From Nitrospiraceae bacterium (GTDB taxonomy: Bacteria > Nitrospirota > Nitrospiria > Nitrospirales > UBA8639), in NCBI GenBank assembly GCA_003523945.1, contig DOFS01000140.1:1-6001 (forward strand): DNA of 6,001 nucleotides, in the 5' to 3' direction. The notes beneath the pieces were generated by a model, which saw only the letters and a list, made by a program, of their open reading frames with translations, was not told the DNA's origin and made no database searches. The translations under genes and the position numbers were made by a program. Positions within the stretch are counted from its first letter, which is position 1. Each line of letters starts with the position of its first letter. Shown piece after piece: positions 1-5,366 of this stretch.

Positions 1-306
1 ACAACCGGGAAAAATTTCGGACGACAGGTCCATCTTCAAGGCCAAGATTTTGTCAAGACCTTTCGTCAAGGCAAAGGAAATTTCAGGCAGTTAGATCAAT
101 GGTTCGGGCAAGTGGCGGATTACCTTGAGTGGCTGCAGATTCAAGAATCTGTGGGCCTCAAGAAGTCTGAAGTTCTTCAAGACTTGTCACGCTGGGTCAA
201 GGAATTAATGAAGGCTCGAGAAATGGAGGATGTCGTTCGAATTGCAGACATGCTTGAATATGAAGTGCTCCCTCGTTTGGCACCAAGCATTGGGACCACA
301 CGGTGA
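1..306 (+). CDS. 3' end of an uncharacterised helical protein upstream of flagellin (5' partial)
   Basis: Frame 1 is open from the first base to the TGA at 304-306, giving 101 residues with no need for an internal start. A GTG at 112 is possible but has no clear ribosome binding site, so the gene most likely begins left of the window. The product is polar and apparently all-helical. Its most distinctive stretch is near the C-terminus, around residues 80-95, with the pattern DVVRIADMLEYEVLPRL. I do not recognise the family with confidence. From memory, proteins encoded beside flagellin genes in some Firmicutes end in a similar 'D.LEYE..P.L' pattern, which is a weak lead. Position just upstream of a sigma-28 flagellin promoter suggests it belongs to the preceding flagellar or regulatory operon. 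No convincing terminator follows it. Confidence 0.7.
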   Translation, partial: TTGKNFGRQVHLQGQDFVKTFRQGKGNFRQLDQWFGQVADYLEWLQIQESVGLKKSEVLQDLSRWVKELMKAREMEDVVRIADMLEYEVLPRLAPSIGTTR

Positions 307-396
307 CCGCAAACGCCTTTCCTATCCACCACACTTGGTGATGCAGGTCGACAGGGTGCCATGCAGGAGATTTCATGGATGACGGAAACCTACCTC

Positions 397-423
397 TCAA
401 GTTTTCTTCTTGATGGTCGATAC
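397..423 (+). promoter_or_regulatory. Sigma-28 (FliA) promoter of fliC
   Basis: The -35-like element TCAAGTTT (397-404) matches 7 of 8 bases of the FliA consensus TAAAGTTT. After an exact 11-nt spacer, the -10-like element GTCGATAC (416-423) matches 6 of 8 bases of GCCGATAA. Spacing and location upstream of flagellin are what is expected for a class-3 flagellar promoter. Transcription would start near 430, leaving a leader of about 114 nt before the ATG at 544. No sigma-54 or good sigma-70 element was seen in the same gap. Confidence 0.8.
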
Positions 424-497
424 ATACGACAGAAGATGAAATTGGTTTACTCCACAAATCTCAAGGAGGCCAGTCGGCTCACCTGATTCACATTTAC

Positions 498-521
498 CCT
501 CAAGGGACGGAACCTTTGAGG
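498..521 (+). promoter_or_regulatory. Leader hairpin with ANGGAN hexaloop: candidate CsrA site in fliC mRNA
   Basis: Bases 498-506 pair with 513-521 in a 9-bp stem (one G-U pair at 504/515), closing the six-base loop ACGGAA at 507-512. A GGA held in an ANGGAN hexaloop is the preferred RNA target of CsrA/RsmE. The hairpin lies about 10 nt upstream of the Shine-Dalgarno and has no following U-tract, so it does not look like a terminator. In Bacillus subtilis, CsrA represses flagellin (hag) through two leader sites, one covering the Shine-Dalgarno. The same arrangement is inferred here; no csrA gene is visible in the window. Confidence 0.6.
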
Positions 522-525
522 CCCA

Positions 526-548
526 GCCATCAAGGAGGAATGTATGGC
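526..548 (+). promoter_or_regulatory. fliC ribosome binding site displayed in a start-codon hairpin
   Basis: AAGGAGG at 532-538 is a near-perfect Shine-Dalgarno, 5 nt from the ATG at 544, and fixes the fliC start. GCCAT (526-530) is the exact complement of ATGGC (544-548), so a 5-bp stem can pair the start codon while holding the whole Shine-Dalgarno, with its GGA triplets, in a 13-nt loop. This makes it a plausible second CsrA contact beside the upstream hairpin. The short stem alone would be only marginally stable. Confidence 0.6.
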
Positions 549-1371
549 ACTTATTGTTAACAATAACATCGCGTCAATCAACGCCCAAAGAAATTTGGGC
601 GTGAACAGTGCTCAATTGGAAGGGTCGGTCGCCCGTCTATCGTCGGGTTTGCGCATTACGCGAGCGGCGGATGATGCCGCAGGATTAGGGATTTCCGAAA
701 CCTTACGAGCGCAAATTCGTAGTATTAACCAAGCGGTGAGAAATTCCAATGACGGCATTAGTTTGTTAGCGATTGCAGACGGCGGTGCTGAAGGTATCGG
801 GAATCTCTTAGGCCGGCTTCGGGAGCTGGCTGAGCAGTCTGCCAGCGGAATTCTTGGCTCCAATGAGCGATCCTTCCTGGATCAGGAGTTTGTCGCCCTC
901 CGTTCGGAAATCGATCGAATTTCCGCGGTGACCGAATTTAATGGAGTGAAGCTGTTGAGCGGAACCGATAATGACTCATTGAGTATCCAAATCGGTTTCC
1001 GAAGCTCAGCCAACGATACCCTCTCCATCGCCCTCAACGATCTGCACACGGGGGCGATAGGCCTGACCACGGTCAATGTGTCGACCTCAGGTAATGCCTT
1101 AAGCGCTCTTTCCAACATTGATAGTGCCATTAGCGCAGTGGCGACTGCTCGAGCCAATATCGGATCTTTACAAAACCGGATTGATGCTGCAGTTGGAAAC
1201 CTGCAAGTGGCCGGTGAAAACATCACCGCTGCTGAATCTCGAATCCGAGATGCTGACATTGCCTTTGAAACGGCAAAATTTGTTCGGAATCAAATTTTGG
1301 TTCAGGCGGGAACCTCAATTTTGGCTCAAGCCAATACCTTACCGCAGCAGGCCCTGGCGTTACTGCAGTAA
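544..1371 (+). CDS. fliC: Flagellin, filament subunit
   Basis: The 275-residue protein is a classic flagellin. The N-terminal D0/D1 region (about 1-140) contains MALIVNNNIASINAQRNL, the SSGLRITRAADDAAGLGISE-type signature at about 33-52 and the conserved EFNGVKLLSG at 131-140. The C-terminal D1/D0 region (about 185-275) includes RIRDADIAFETAKFV and ends in LPQQALALLQ. Only about 45 residues separate the two conserved halves, so there is essentially no D2/D3 outer domain and the filament surface should be simple. Subunits are exported through the flagellar type III apparatus and polymerise under the FliD cap. Residues 91-99 (RLRELAEQS) resemble the TLR5-recognised segment of enterobacterial flagellin. 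The gene has its own sigma-28 promoter, a structured leader and a strong terminator, consistent with very high monocistronic expression. The ATG is fixed by a near-perfect Shine-Dalgarno. Confidence 0.97.
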   Translation: MALIVNNNIASINAQRNLGVNSAQLEGSVARLSSGLRITRAADDAAGLGISETLRAQIRSINQAVRNSNDGISLLAIADGGAEGIGNLLGRLRELAEQSASGILGSNERSFLDQEFVALRSEIDRISAVTEFNGVKLLSGTDNDSLSIQIGFRSSANDTLSIALNDLHTGAIGLTTVNVSTSGNALSALSNIDSAISAVATARANIGSLQNRIDAAVGNLQVAGENITAAESRIRDADIAFETAKFVRNQILVQAGTSILAQANTLPQQALALLQ

Positions 1372-1379
1372 TCCGTCGC

Positions 1380-1415
1380 AAGAAGAAACCGGGGTTAAGC
1401 CCCGGTTTCTTCTTT
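1380..1415 (+). terminator. Intrinsic terminator of fliC
   Basis: Bases 1380-1394 pair perfectly with 1400-1414 as a 15-bp stem closing the 5-nt loop TTAAG. The core is CCGGGG/CCCCGG and the 3' arm itself is T-rich (TTTCTTCTTT). It starts 9 nt after the fliC stop codon and ends 22 nt before the flaG start. The downstream U-run is short and interrupted, so partial readthrough into flaG is likely. With no other convincing promoter before flaG-fliD, this would set a high flagellin-to-cap ratio. Confidence 0.88.
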
Positions 1416-1437
1416 GAGGAAAGAGGGTGAACCGACT

Positions 1438-1836
1438 ATGATTTCAACACTTTCTGACAGCGCCTCTTTCATAACTGTCTCAGTTGGGAACGAGATTCGC
1501 CTGCGAGATGGACAGAAGACAGTAGCGGGAAATGTTCAACGCTTATCAGAAAACCAAACACCAACCGACCCCACTGACTCTTCCTCGGTTTCCACCGCCA
1601 ATAAACCAATCACGGCAGAGCAGGTGCACGCGACTGTGGCTCGCCTCCAAGAAACCTTGAAGCAAGTTGATCCCCGGATAGAAATATCGTTAGAGGAAGA
1701 TATCAATCAGGTGGTGTTCCGCGTTGTGGATAAAGACTCGGGTGATCTTATCCGACAAATACCTTCAGAGAACATGATAGAACTCGAACGATTTATTACT
1801 GGCCAAATCGGACTCTTTGTGGAGGAAGATATTTAA
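1438..1836 (+). CDS. flaG: FlaG family flagellar protein
   Basis: The 132-residue product has a variable polar N-terminal half rich in S, T and P (about 38-58). The C-terminal FlaG domain spans about 60-132 and carries the pattern VVFRVVDKDSGDLIRQIPSE followed by an amphipathic helix (MIELERFITGQIGLF). FlaG proteins are typically encoded between fliC and fliD and affect filament length in several bacteria; the exact mechanism is not settled. The ATG at 1438 was chosen because GAGGGTG lies 8 nt upstream. The frame is open back to a TTG at 1414, but that start would lie inside the fliC terminator. The gene is probably transcribed by readthrough from fliC, or from a promoter I cannot identify. 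Confidence 0.9.
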   Translation: MISTLSDSASFITVSVGNEIRLRDGQKTVAGNVQRLSENQTPTDPTDSSSVSTANKPITAEQVHATVARLQETLKQVDPRIEISLEEDINQVVFRVVDKDSGDLIRQIPSENMIELERFITGQIGLFVEEDI

Positions 1837-1953
1837 CCATAGGGCAATCGGTTTGTTGCTCATGGTTCTTCTTTTCAGACACACGAAAGACCGCCTTGTG
1901 TGGATGTTGGTTAGGTGGTTTCTCAGGGGATTTCAAATAAAGAGGAATAGAGG

Positions 1954-3369
1954 ATGGCGATTAGTTTCGGTGGACTAGGTAATGGCGTTGATTTTGGACC
2001 GATTGTTGATGCACTGGTCCAAGCGAAACGGATTCCCATTGATGGCCTCACCAGTCGGAAACTCGATGCACAAAAAAAACAGACCGAATTGGGTTTGCTT
2101 GGGGCAAAATTACTGAGTTTTCAAGGCTTGGCCAGTAGTCTCCGCACGCAGGTAAGTTTTAATAAAAACCAAGTCAATGTGGCCTCTGCCAGTGCACAGA
2201 CTCCTTTGTCTGCGAGTGTGTCTTCCTCTGCAGCCCCAGGTACCTATCAGATAACCGTGAATCAGCTTGCCTCGGCCCATCAAATTATTTCTAAGGCTTC
2301 AACAGCGGTTTCGTCAATTGATACCGATATTGTCAGTGGAGCATCGGGGACATTTCAATTTCAAAGGGGAAGTGGCCCGATTCAAACCATCAATTTAAAT
2401 GCGGACAGTACCTTGGAGGATTTGCGTGCTGCGATAAACGATCTCGGTGCCGGAGTGAGTGGCTCCATTTTGAATACGGGCAGTGAGGGGGCTCCCCAAT
2501 TTCGCCTTGTCCTGTCCTCGAACGAGACCGGAGCGGATCATGCCATCACGATTGTGAATGATGACACCACCTTGAATACCGTCACGACCGGAGTGGACAT
2601 ATTTCAGGCTGCTCAAGATTCTGAAGTGGTTCTGGGGACGACGGATGCCGGAGCTGGTACCACGGCGATTACCATCAACCGATCAACGAATTCCCTGACG
2701 GATGTGATTGCCGGTTTGACCCTCAATCTTCAGGCCATAGACAATGACAATCCTGTCACCATCTCAGTGACCCAGGATAATGGCGCGGTTAAAGAAGCCA
2801 TTTCCGAATTTGTGGATGGGTACAATGAGATTGTCTCTTTTGTGAATGAACGAACGTTTTTTAATACAGAAACAAAAGAACGAGGAATTTTCGTTGGAGA
2901 AAGTTTGGCTCGAAATGTTCTTGATCGAATCCGGCAGTCCGTTTTTTCTCAAATAAGCGGGTTGACCACTTACACCGGAGCCTCCCAAATTGGATTTGAG
3001 ACCCAAGCAACGGACGGGACAATCAAGCTGAATGAAGCGACGTTAGATTCGGCCTTAAGCACCAACTTTTCGGCCGTGCGTGATTTGTTTGTCAAAAATT
3101 CCACCACAGGAACCAATGGAATCGCGGAAGTCGTGGTCAATGGCATTGACGGATTAGATGACATCGCTACAGGATCTTTGACCATTCGGCAAAAGGCGTT
3201 GACCAAACAAGTGAATGATTTTTCCAATCAAATCTCCTTCAAAGAAGATGCCCTTGCCCGTTTCGAGGAACAACAACGATTGAAATTTGCCAATTTAGAT
3301 GGATTGTTGGCCAGGTTGCAAGGACAATTGAATCAATTACAAACTGCTTTTCCATCGATTAGTGGCTAA
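1954..3369 (+). CDS. fliD: Flagellar filament cap protein (HAP2)
   Basis: The 471-residue protein has the usual FliD length and layout. The FliD N-terminal domain (about 10-107) starts GGLGNGVDFGPIVDALVQAK and includes PGTYQITVNQLAS at 96-108. A variable middle follows, with LRAAINDLGAGVSGSI at about 157-172 and LVLSSNETGADHAITI near 185-200. The FliD C-terminal domain (about 220-465) carries NSLTDVIAGLTLNL, FVDGYNEIVSFV, a G-I-F-V-G-E-S-L segment and a terminal coiled-coil helix (RFEEQQRLKFANLDGLLARL). FliD forms the cap at the filament tip under which flagellin folds and inserts. The start is supported by AGAGGA 7 nt upstream. A 117-nt gap separates it from flaG, and fliS follows after 15 nt. 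Confidence 0.96.
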   Translation: MAISFGGLGNGVDFGPIVDALVQAKRIPIDGLTSRKLDAQKKQTELGLLGAKLLSFQGLASSLRTQVSFNKNQVNVASASAQTPLSASVSSSAAPGTYQITVNQLASAHQIISKASTAVSSIDTDIVSGASGTFQFQRGSGPIQTINLNADSTLEDLRAAINDLGAGVSGSILNTGSEGAPQFRLVLSSNETGADHAITIVNDDTTLNTVTTGVDIFQAAQDSEVVLGTTDAGAGTTAITINRSTNSLTDVIAGLTLNLQAIDNDNPVTISVTQDNGAVKEAISEFVDGYNEIVSFVNERTFFNTETKERGIFVGESLARNVLDRIRQSVFSQISGLTTYTGASQIGFETQATDGTIKLNEATLDSALSTNFSAVRDLFVKNSTTGTNGIAEVVVNGIDGLDDIATGSLTIRQKALTKQVNDFSNQISFKEDALARFEEQQRLKFANLDGLLARLQGQLNQLQTAFPSISG

Positions 3370-3384
3370 AGAGAGGATGATCGT

Positions 3385-3777
3385 ATGATGGTTGGTGCCC
3401 AGTCCTACGCAAATACGCAAATCCAAACTGCGTCTTCCGTTCAAGTTGTCGTATTCTTATATGATGGAGCAATTTCTTCTATGAAATTAGCGCAAGAGGG
3501 CATGGCCACGTTGAATTATCAGGATAAAGCCCGCTTTCTCGACCGGGCCCTTCGAGTGATTGGAGAATTATCGGCCTCTCTCAATATGGAAGAAGGCGGG
3601 GGAATCGCAAAAGATTTACGCCGTATGTATGAATACATTCAATTTGAGTTGACTCAAGCCAACCTGAAAAATGAACCCCGTCGGTTGGAAGGCCCTATCC
3701 GTTGTCTGTCGGTTATACGAGAAGCCTGGGTGGATTTGGCCGTTCAAGGTTCCAAGCCTCAGGCAGTCGGAATTTAA
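3385..3777 (+). CDS. fliS: Flagellin export chaperone
   Basis: The 130-residue, all-helical protein matches FliS in length and motifs. It has an early Tyr (Y8) with the N-terminal pattern YANTQIQTASSVQ, then VVFLYDGAISSMKLA (about 22-36), and the conserved SLNMEEGGGIAKDLRRMYEY (65-84). FliS binds the disordered C-terminus of flagellin in the cytosol, blocks premature polymerisation and delivers it to the export gate. Adjacent ATGs lie at 3385 and 3388; GAGAGG at 3371-3376 serves either, and I chose the first. The gene sits 15 nt after fliD and 13 nt before the FliT-like gene, so the three are probably co-transcribed. The last eight residues are polar and unconserved. Confidence 0.94.
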   Translation: MMVGAQSYANTQIQTASSVQVVVFLYDGAISSMKLAQEGMATLNYQDKARFLDRALRVIGELSASLNMEEGGGIAKDLRRMYEYIQFELTQANLKNEPRRLEGPIRCLSVIREAWVDLAVQGSKPQAVGI

Positions 3778-3790
3778 CCACCGGGGTCTT

Positions 3791-4105
3791 ATGTCTAATA
3801 TCGAATGTCTGTTAGAACAGCTCACCGTAGAGGCGACAGAGGCAGCTCGACAGGGTCAATGGGATCGGGTCATTGCTCTCTATAACCAGCGCGGGGCCAA
3901 AGGACAACAGTCACCTCTTTCTCCAAAGGCTCGACAAACTCTCATGGAATCTGATCAATGGCTGATCACCAGGATTCAAGAAGCCCAAGCGGCGATCAAG
4001 CAACAACTGCTTGACATTCAGGATCAACGACGCAGATTAACAGTTCTGAAGCGACAGTGGGGAGAAAGTCCGACAACTCCGGCCCGACATCTTTTGACGA
4101 TTTGA
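3791..4105 (+). CDS. fliT: FliT-like flagellar chaperone (probable)
   Basis: The 104-residue, charged, helical protein starts at ATG 3791. The frame is open upstream to 3671 but that portion lies inside fliS in another frame. The ribosome binding site is weak (GGGG at 3783-3786), suggesting translational coupling to fliS, whose stop lies 13 nt upstream. The N-terminal pattern ARQGQWDRVIALYNQRG (about 19-35) matches the 'gdW..l..l...R' motif of FliT-type proteins. A long C-terminal helix (about 52-92) rich in Q, R and L follows. FliT binds FliD and guides it to the export apparatus; in enterobacteria it also inhibits FlhDC. Position directly after fliD-fliS is the usual place for fliT. Sequence similarity in this family is always low, so the call rests on the motif plus context. 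Confidence 0.72.
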   Translation: MSNIECLLEQLTVEATEAARQGQWDRVIALYNQRGAKGQQSPLSPKARQTLMESDQWLITRIQEAQAAIKQQLLDIQDQRRRLTVLKRQWGESPTTPARHLLTI

Positions 4106-4416
4106 AAGTTGGAGCGTATGTTTGAGGAATCCCTTCTGTCCTTTGTGCCCTATGGTTTCATCCACAAAACGTCTAAGAAAATTTCCAGAATTGAGGGCCT
4201 CTCTCCGTCACAAATTTGACGACCAGAGTCAATGTTTTCTTGATCATGGTTTGTGTTTTTCTCCATGGCCCCTATAACGCACTTTTCTGTGGAGAAACAA
4301 TCCAAAGAAGGACGCCTCGATCAGGTATGACAATTGCGTGATTCATTGATGGAGGATGGGGTTTTCTCTTGAGAAGATGACATGGCTGACTGTTTGGGCT
4401 CGTTTGAAGGACCGCA
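4106..4416. other. 311-nt stretch without a convincing gene
   Basis: No ORF with a good start and ribosome binding site was found here on the + strand. It contains a 33-codon frame at 4118-4219 (Shine-Dalgarno only 3 nt from the ATG), a 41-codon frame at 4216-4341 that encodes a signal-peptide-like hydrophobic stretch, a small 5-bp hairpin CGTCA/TGACG at 4206-4221 without a T-run, and a weak sigma-54-like element at 4266-4281. It probably marks the boundary between the flagellar filament operon and the next transcription unit. No standard terminator was seen. Confidence 0.5.
4266..4281 (+). promoter_or_regulatory. Weak sigma-54-like promoter element
   Basis: TGGCCCCTATAACGCA keeps the GG (-24) and GC (-12) doublets with the required 10-nt separation and matches 8 of the 12 specified bases of TGGCACG-N4-TTGCW. 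It lies about 135 nt upstream of the gene at 4417 in a non-coding gap, so placement is sensible. The -12 box is poor (ACGC instead of TTGC), and one such match by chance is quite possible. Confidence 0.25.
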
Positions 4417-4671
4417 ATGATGACTCAGCAATCGACACCAATTACAAATACTTCTTTGCCTGGCTTGCCAGATGATTCTGCACAAAATGGAAAATTATTA
4501 CATTCGCTCTCTAATAAATTGCTACCTATTGTGGTGTTTTCTGAGCTAGCATTGCGTCGGTGCGAAGATGAACAGCTGAAGCGACAATTGGAAAAAATTC
4601 ACGGGGCTGCCGAACAGGCCAGGGATATCCTTGTGGAAATTCGCGGTCTTCATGCTGCGAAGAAATCTTGA
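4417..4671 (+). CDS. Small stand-alone histidine-kinase DHp-like protein without ATPase domain
   Basis: The product has 84 residues, starting at ATG 4417 (or 4420) behind GAAGGA at 4406-4411. After a polar N-terminus of about 24 residues, residues 27-75 resemble the two-helix dimerisation/phosphoacceptor domain of HisKA-type kinases. LLHSLSNKLLPI (27-38) aligns with the H-box 'HDFNNLL.', placing H29 at the phosphoacceptor position. VFSELALRR aligns with the usual 'YAELAL', and the second helix is KIHGAAEQARDILVEI. The E/D after the histidine and the first Asn are both Ser here, so activity is uncertain. No ATP-binding (N, G1, G2) boxes follow before the TGA. It may be a phosphotransfer, dimerisation or decoy module. 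A frameshifted longer kinase is unlikely because only 89 nt separate it from the next gene. Confidence 0.65.
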   Translation: MMTQQSTPITNTSLPGLPDDSAQNGKLLHSLSNKLLPIVVFSELALRRCEDEQLKRQLEKIHGAAEQARDILVEIRGLHAAKKS

Positions 4672-4696
4672 CATGATAACACCTTTTGGCAATTTT
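4668..4696 (+). promoter_or_regulatory. Possible sigma-70 promoter for the PilZ gene
   Basis: A perfect -35 hexamer TTGACA (4668-4673) overlaps the stop codon of the preceding gene. It is followed after 17 nt by AATTTT (4691-4696), which matches only 3 of 6 bases of TATAAT. The location upstream of the ATG at 4761 is suitable, but the weak -10 keeps this speculative. Confidence 0.25.
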
Positions 4697-4760
4697 TTAG
4701 TGTTGCTGATTTCTGGTCCATGTGCGGTGGCATTGTTATCGCTGTCAATAAAGGTGGGAA

Positions 4761-5366
4761 ATGGATAGCGTGGCTTCTGAGGATCGACGTCAAGATTGCC
4801 GTGTGGATGTGCCCGTATGTTTGTGGGTTGAAATCCCGCTTGCGTTTTCTTATGAAGCGGTTGATCCCGAGGGGGCGGAGTTCAGCCAATGGCAATGGGA
4901 TGAGTTGGCGGTTTCGCCTGATCTCGTGAAAGCCATGGTGGATGAAAAGGATCTTACCATTCGTGATCCTTTGCTCCTACAGATGGTGACGCGGATTGAT
5001 TGGATGTTGACATCAATTCTCCGGACATTGGGAAAAGACAAAAAACTCAAGGGGGCTATTCCAGAATTTACGAAAGTGAGCTTAAGCGGGTCAGGTATCA
5101 AGTTTTTCTCCGAAGACTCATATCCTCTAGAATCATTTCTCGTTTTACGCCTCATTTTGCGGCCATTTATCCCGATCCAGGCCGTCGGGAAAGTTGTAAG
5201 AGTTGATACCAAACGAAAAGGAAAAGATCGGGGATTTGAGATTGCGGTGGAGTTTACCCAAATTTCTTCCGATGATCGCGAAGCGATTATTCGACACACA
5301 CTTCGTTCTCAAGCCACGATGCAACGGCTTCGACTCCAACAACCGGTCGATTCCGTTCTTGATTAG
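4761..5366 (+). CDS. Atypical PilZ-domain protein with a long insertion
   Basis: The 201-residue cytosolic protein has a PilZ signature split in two. Near the N-terminus RRQDCRV supplies the R-x-x-x-R motif (R10, R14). The second motif comes only at 107-112 (SLSGSG in VSLSGSGIKF), where the usual first D/N is Ser. The intervening ~90 residues contain a predicted helical stretch (about 54-90, DPLLLQMVTRIDWMLTSIL). Beta-strand-like segments LESFLVLRLIL, IQAVGKVVRVDT and GFEIAVEFTQIS complete the barrel, and a basic/Gln-rich C-terminal helix follows. PilZ domains usually bind c-di-GMP to control flagella or exopolysaccharide; degenerate members act by protein contacts. The start is fixed by an in-frame stop at 4749 and AAGGTGGG at 4751-4758. 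The 3' end overlaps the presumed TTG start of the next gene. Confidence 0.82.
   Translation: MDSVASEDRRQDCRVDVPVCLWVEIPLAFSYEAVDPEGAEFSQWQWDELAVSPDLVKAMVDEKDLTIRDPLLLQMVTRIDWMLTSILRTLGKDKKLKGAIPEFTKVSLSGSGIKFFSEDSYPLESFLVLRLILRPFIPIQAVGKVVRVDTKRKGKDRGFEIAVEFTQISSDDREAIIRHTLRSQATMQRLRLQQPVDSVLD

Noticed and set aside
324..342. Hairpin CACCA/TGGTG after the first gene as its terminator
   Set aside because: Only 5-7 bp with a bulge and no T-run after it.
197..457. Minus-strand ORF across the fliC promoter region
   Set aside because: No ribosome binding site, covers the sigma-28 promoter and part of the upstream gene, no family resemblance.
882..1259. 125-codon minus-strand ORF opposite fliC
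   Set aside because: Entirely antisense to conserved flagellin sequence, with no recognisable motif.
1118..1417. 99-codon + strand ORF overlapping the fliC 3' end
   Set aside because: Out-of-frame shadow of flagellin that runs through the terminator.
1842..1860. GGGCAATCGGTTTGTTGC before fliD as a sigma-54 promoter
   Set aside because: The GG to GC distance is 13 nt instead of the required 10.
3377..3388. Three-codon mini-ORF (ATG ATC GTA TGA) whose stop overlaps the fliS start
   Set aside because: Too short to support as a leader peptide; expected by chance near an ATGATG start.
4118..4219. 33-codon ORF just after the FliT-like gene
   Set aside because: GGAG lies only 3 nt from its ATG and the peptide has no recognisable features.
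4728..4743. TGGCATTGTTATCGCT, a good sigma-54-like match (GG and GC correctly spaced)
   Set aside because: Its predicted start near 4754 would cut into the Shine-Dalgarno of the PilZ gene at 4751-4758, leaving about 7 nt of leader; likely chance.
4850..5299. 149-codon minus-strand ORF opposite the PilZ gene
   Set aside because: Composition is that of an antisense shadow; no ribosome binding site or family motif, while the + strand frame has clear PilZ features.
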